Shown one piece after another: positions 60,701-64,000 of a stretch of DNA of 64,000 bases; the first letter of the stretch is position 1, and each line of letters starts with the position of its first letter. The translations under genes and the position numbers were made by a program. A model generated the notes under the pieces. The model made no database searches and was not told the origin of the DNA. It saw only the letters and a program-made list of their open reading frames with translations. Source of the stretch: an uncultured Peptostreptococcaceae bacterium (lineage in GTDB: Bacteria; Bacillota; Clostridia; Peptostreptococcales; Peptostreptococcaceae); NCBI GenBank assembly GCA_947072565.1, contig CAMTIM010000033.1, positions 55,235-119,234 of the forward strand, given 5' to 3'.

Positions 60701-60986
60701 CTTTAATGGAGTCGCTAGACAGATTAAAGCAAATATAAACAAGAAAACAAATGAAGCACTCGCTATAACAGGTTGCGAGTTGGGTAGCCTTACTCCTACA
60801 GGCCTAAAGTTAGATAGTTTTAAAAAAGAAATAAAAGATTACCTTATACTGGATTACCTATCAATTACTAATACTAATACTATTGACTTGCCGACCCAAT
60901 TAAGACCACTAGCTAATGGTGATAGAGTCCTTGTAGCTACAATGGGAAGTGAGTTTGTAATAATAGGGAGGGTTTCAAATGTCTAA
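60693..60986 (+). CDS. DUF2577 baseplate protein (XkdR-like)
   Basis: This 97-residue small beta protein matches the DUF2577/XkdR pattern (ITGCELGSLTPTGLKLDSFK, LANGDRVLVATMGSEFVIIG). It is an OB-like or spike-tip accessory next to the hub. It starts after AAGGAGGAAATTTTATA and overlaps both neighbours by eight bases. Confidence 0.88.
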   Translation: MSNFNGVARQIKANINKKTNEALAITGCELGSLTPTGLKLDSFKKEIKDYLILDYLSITNTNTIDLPTQLRPLANGDRVLVATMGSEFVIIGRVSNV

Positions 60987-61437
60987 TTTATTCCCTATAG
61001 ATGATAATTTTGAAACTGTAGTAATTAATAATACTAACACCTATAAATATAATTTAAAAAAATCTTATGCTTTTGATTTTGAAAAAGGTGAATTTATATT
61101 GAAAGCAAATGGAGACATAGCTTTAGTAGATGATTTAAAAGCATATGAACAATGGTGTGTCAAAGCTTTAAAGACTAAAAGATATTCTAAAAATGCTTAT
61201 ACTGAACTTTATGGTCAAGAATTAAATACTATTTTAGGATTAGGACTTAATAGAAATGCTATGGAATTAGAAATTGAAAGAATGGTGTCTGAAACAATAA
61301 TGGTCCATCCTAGAACTAAGACCGTAAACAATTTTACATTTAATTGGCAGAATAATGATAGCGAAGTCATTTTTGACTTTAATGTTTATACAAAAGATGA
61401 AGAACAAGTAAAATTAAGTAGTTCTATGAGGAAGTAG
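60979..61437 (+). CDS. DUF2634 baseplate wedge protein (XkdS, gp25-like)
   Basis: This 152-residue protein has the gp25/lysozyme-like wedge pattern (SYAFDFEKGEFILKANGDIA, VDDLKAYEQWCVKALKTKRY, LYGQELNTILGLG). The family plugs the baseplate wedge onto the sheath. It begins inside the XkdR-like gene after AGGGAGGGTTTCAA. Confidence 0.9.
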   Translation: MSNLFPIDDNFETVVINNTNTYKYNLKKSYAFDFEKGEFILKANGDIALVDDLKAYEQWCVKALKTKRYSKNAYTELYGQELNTILGLGLNRNAMELEIERMVSETIMVHPRTKTVNNFTFNWQNNDSEVIFDFNVYTKDEEQVKLSSSMRK

Positions 61438-61445
61438 GTGATAAA

Positions 61446-62570
61446 TTGGAAAGAGATTTGAAGATACCAGTTTTTCTCGAAGAAACAGAAGAAGAAATAC
61501 ATACAAGAATGTTAAAAAGAGCACCCAATGATGTTAGTACATTAGAGGGTGATTTTTATTGGGATTCAACAAAACCAACAGCTGAAGTAGCAGCAGAACA
61601 ACAAATGAAAATCACAAATATTTTAAAACTAGCTTTCCCTCAAACATCTTATGGCATTTACTTAGAGCGGTTAGGGGAACTCAAAGGGGTCTTTAAGAAT
61701 CCAGCTACGAAAGCTACTGGAATAGTTATATTTACAGGAACAGAAGGAACTGTAATAGAAAAAGGTAAAGTTGCATCGACTCCAGCCTCAGATGATGTTC
61801 AAAGTATTGAATTTGAGTTGAAAGAGACAAAGGTAATTGATAGTACAGGAATACTAGAAATAAAAGCAGAGTGCATTACTCCAGGCATTATAGGAAATGC
61901 ACAACCCAATACTATAACAGTACTAACTACCCCTATAAACGGAGTTAAATCAGTAAGCAATAAAAACTTTGAAGGCGGTACAGATATAGAAGATGAAGAA
62001 CATTTTAGGGAAAGAGTTATAGTCGCAGAACAAGAAGATAGACTATCAGGAGCTAATAGTGACTATTCATATTGGGCTAAAGAAGTTAACGGAGTAGGTT
62101 TTGCATATGTAATTGAAGAATGGAATGGACCTGGAACTGTTAAGGTCTTAATTCTAGATAAAAATAGAAAAACAGCAACAAAAGAACTTATAGAATCCGT
62201 TCAACTATACATATATCCAAAAGCATTAGAACGTGAAAATAGAGATGGAAAGGCTCCTACAGGTGCTATTGTAACAATAGATACGCCTACAACATTGTTA
62301 ATTAATGTCAATGCTTCTTTCATATTTTCAGAAGGATATTCAGAAGAAACAGTTTTGACAAACCTAAAAAATAAAATTGATAAATACTTAGACAAGATAG
62401 ATATAGGTGGAACTGTAAATTACAATGCTATACATACAATTATCGGCTCAATGATGCTAGCAGATGAAGGTGTTAAGGATTATTGTAATCTTACAATAAA
62501 TGATGTAAAAGAGAATATAGTTTTAAGTGATCAAGTTGTTGGAATAGGCGAGGTGATTAACATTGCTTAA
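61446..62570 (+). CDS. Baseplate J protein (XkdT/YqbT-like)
   Basis: The 374-residue baseplate J-like wedge protein has AEVAAEQQMKITNILKLAFP, LERLGELKGVFKNPATKATG, ITVLTTPINGVKSVSNKNFE with GGTDIEDEEHFRERV, and VRTKATKE-like C-terminal repeats. It links the hub wedge to tail fibres. The start is TTG after AGTAGGTGATAAA. It overlaps the XkdU-like gene by eight bases. Confidence 0.93.
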   Translation: MERDLKIPVFLEETEEEIHTRMLKRAPNDVSTLEGDFYWDSTKPTAEVAAEQQMKITNILKLAFPQTSYGIYLERLGELKGVFKNPATKATGIVIFTGTEGTVIEKGKVASTPASDDVQSIEFELKETKVIDSTGILEIKAECITPGIIGNAQPNTITVLTTPINGVKSVSNKNFEGGTDIEDEEHFRERVIVAEQEDRLSGANSDYSYWAKEVNGVGFAYVIEEWNGPGTVKVLILDKNRKTATKELIESVQLYIYPKALERENRDGKAPTGAIVTIDTPTTLLINVNASFIFSEGYSEETVLTNLKNKIDKYLDKIDIGGTVNYNAIHTIIGSMMLADEGVKDYCNLTINDVKENIVLSDQVVGIGEVINIA

Positions 62571-63204
62571 TTCCGAAAATGGGAAAAAGATGTTTGATAT
62601 GTTATCACCCATATATAACAATTCTGTTATTATGAAATCTTTGTATGAAGCAATCGGAAAAGAATATGATAATATAGATGATCAGATAGAAGATGTTAAA
62701 TTACAGCTATTTCCCCAAACTGCAACATGGGGATTAAAATATTGGGAAGAAAGAACTGGCTTACCTATAAATATAGATGAACCGATACAATCTAGAAGAA
62801 ATAAGGTTATAGCTAAACTACAAAGTAGACATATTATGAATCCTAAGCGTATGGCGATGGTTCTACAAAAGTATACTGGGGCGGATATTAAAGTAATAGA
62901 GAATACTGCGCCGTACACTTTTGAGATAGATTTGATAGGAAGAACAACATTTCCTAAAAGTTTAGAAGAATTATATAAAACAGTAAAAAAAATAAAGCCT
63001 TCTCATTTAGCTGTTAATTATAAGCTTATTTCTATTAGCAGTCTGAATATATACTTTGCAGCAACAACTCTATGTGGAGAAGAAATAGCAGTATATCCAT
63101 GGAGTGTAAAAGGCATAGAAAGCAAAGGTAAATTTAATATAAATACAACTATAAGTGAAGGAATTGAGAATGTAAGTGTTTATCCTAAAAAAGAGGTGAT
63201 ATAG
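62563..63204 (+). CDS. DUF2313 baseplate protein (XkdU-like, gp53/I-type)
   Basis: This 213-residue tail protein I-like wedge component shows the DUF2313 pattern (KKMFDMLSPIYNNSVIMKSL, LFPQTATWGLKYWEERTGLP, IQSRRNKVIAKLQSRHIMNP). It starts at TTG after GGCGAGGTGATTAACA. Its C-terminus is probably the fibre-binding region. Its stop overlaps the fibre start. Confidence 0.88.
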   Translation: MLNSENGKKMFDMLSPIYNNSVIMKSLYEAIGKEYDNIDDQIEDVKLQLFPQTATWGLKYWEERTGLPINIDEPIQSRRNKVIAKLQSRHIMNPKRMAMVLQKYTGADIKVIENTAPYTFEIDLIGRTTFPKSLEELYKTVKKIKPSHLAVNYKLISISSLNIYFAATTLCGEEIAVYPWSVKGIESKGKFNINTTISEGIENVSVYPKKEVI

Positions 63205-64000
63205 TGGAAGAACAATTTTATACAATACTGACGAAGTTAGGAAAATCCAAAGTTGCTAATGCAACAGGATTAGGCGAAAAAGTAAACTTAACTAAGTTTA
63301 AAGTGGGTGATAGTAATGGAAACTATTATAATCCTACAGAGGAACAAACAGAGTTGAGAAATGTAGTATATGAAACAAACATAAATGCGGTGTATACAGA
63401 TGAAGATAATCCAAACTGGATTGTCATAGAAGTAGTTATTCCTGGGAATGTAGGAGGGTTTACTATAAGAGAAGCTGCTGCATTTGATGATTTAGGAAAT
63501 ATGATAGCTATAGGTAAATATCCAGAAACTTACAAGCCGTTATCTGAAAATGGAAGCACTAAAGATCTATTAATAAAAATGATATTAGAGGTGTCTAATG
63601 CTTCTGTTGTAACAATTAAGGTGGATCCAACTGTTATATTTGCATCAAAGAAAGATTTAGACGTTTTAGAAAATAAAATAAAGAAAACTACCGGTGATAA
63701 GAATGAATTAATAACTAAGGATAAATCAAATATAGTAAATGCAATAAATGAAATTGCTACAGGGTTAAACACTATAGAGTTAACAGCAGAAAAAGTAACG
63801 ATTAAAGATGAAAATAATAACTTTGAGAGTGATACTGTAGAAGGAGCTTTAATAGAAACTAAAACAAGTATTTCAACTTTAGAAAAAAAGACTGATACTA
63901 CTAATGAAGATGTGACTAATCTAACGACAAAAGTAAATGCAGGGCAGAATCATAAATTGACTAGTGATGATGGTGTGTGTATAGATTATGTCGGTAACAG
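63204..64000 (+). CDS. Tail-collar fibre protein, N-terminal part (runs off the window)
   Basis: A GTG overlapping the XkdU-like stop, after AAAGAGGTGATATA, opens a frame that is still open at base 64000 (265 codons). Residues 1-150 match the tail-collar (DUF3751) fibre N-terminus: FYTILTKLGKSKVANATGLG, VNLTKFKVGDSNG, GGFTIREAAAFDDLGNMIAI. A coiled-coil repeat region follows (NIVNAINEIATGLNTIE; TSISTLEKKTDTTNEDVTNL). The adhesive C-terminus is outside the window. Confidence 0.9.
   Translation, partial: MEEQFYTILTKLGKSKVANATGLGEKVNLTKFKVGDSNGNYYNPTEEQTELRNVVYETNINAVYTDEDNPNWIVIEVVIPGNVGGFTIREAAAFDDLGNMIAIGKYPETYKPLSENGSTKDLLIKMILEVSNASVVTIKVDPTVIFASKKDLDVLENKIKKTTGDKNELITKDKSNIVNAINEIATGLNTIELTAEKVTIKDENNNFESDTVEGALIETKTSISTLEKKTDTTNEDVTNLTTKVNAGQNHKLTSDDGVCIDYVGN

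Larger units (their letters stand above)
26569..64000. mobile_element. Prophage (PBSX/skin-like myovirus), left part; right end outside window
   Basis: A continuous phage gene order runs from a tyrosine integrase through lysogeny control, recombination/replication, late regulator, terminase, head, contractile tail and baseplate genes to a tail fibre cut by the window end. Lysis genes and the right attachment site are not in view. The left boundary is taken as the repeat cluster beyond the integrase stop; the exact attachment core cannot be set without the right end. Confidence 0.93.

Overview
The window is low-GC DNA from a clostridial Firmicute, most likely a member of Peptostreptococcaceae (the Clostridioides/Paraclostridium/Paeniclostridium group). 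The grounds are ornithine-fermentation (Stickland) genes at the left edge, a secreted peptidase with CWB2 cell-wall anchors, a T-box leader, many AAGGAGG-type ribosome binding sites and a PBSX/skin-like clostridial myoprophage. The species assignment is inference.

Chromosomal part (1-26,500). A 5'-truncated GlmL/MutL-type protein overlaps an ornithine racemase (orr). Next come an HxlR regulator divergent from a short-chain dehydrogenase, a second dehydrogenase, and a Na/Pi cotransporter on the minus strand. A consensus promoter then drives a T-box leader whose antiterminator/terminator module is present twice, ahead of a solute-binding lipoprotein and a secreted M28 aminopeptidase. A two-component system follows. 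After it lies a tiny zinc-ribbon gene with an in-frame TGA that looks like a selenocysteine codon. Then come a membrane protein, a TetR regulator, a DUF2238-like membrane protein, an MMPL exporter with a secreted helical-repeat protein, a response regulator/kinase/ABC/FtsX set of the peptide-sensing type, and an orphan PAS histidine kinase.

Prophage (about 26,570 to beyond 64,000). The lysogeny module is integrase, ImmA/IrrE peptidase, CI-like repressor and Cro-like protein, with five copies of one operator. The early module holds an ORF6N/ORF6C protein, an excisionase-like HTH, a YqaJ exonuclease, RecT, a replisome organizer with a possible internal origin, SSB, RusA, an ArpU-like late regulator and many small proteins. 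One gene on the opposite strand (36337-37050) encodes a nucleoside-deoxyribosyltransferase/TIR-like enzyme. A structured RNA with a tRNA-like acceptor/T-arm and a three-gene accessory cassette lie between the late regulator and the terminase.

The late module follows the PBSX/skin order: terminase, portal, MuF, XkdF-type protease/scaffold, decoration, capsid, connectors, sheath, tube, tail chaperone with a canonical -1 frameshift signal, tape measure, LysM, hub, baseplate and the start of a tail fibre. The tape measure is split by an apparent +1 frameshift. An accessory membrane gene between tape measure and baseplate has a leader arranged so that read-through mRNA would hide its ribosome binding site, while its own promoter would expose it. 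Lysis genes and the right attachment site lie outside the window.

Most valuable second looks: the candidate selenoprotein (12929-13093), the duplicated T-box module (6757-6938), the tRNA-like RNA (39598-39770), the RBS-masking leader (58141-58184), and the repeated Gly-Glu-Met motif shared by protease, capsid and portal.
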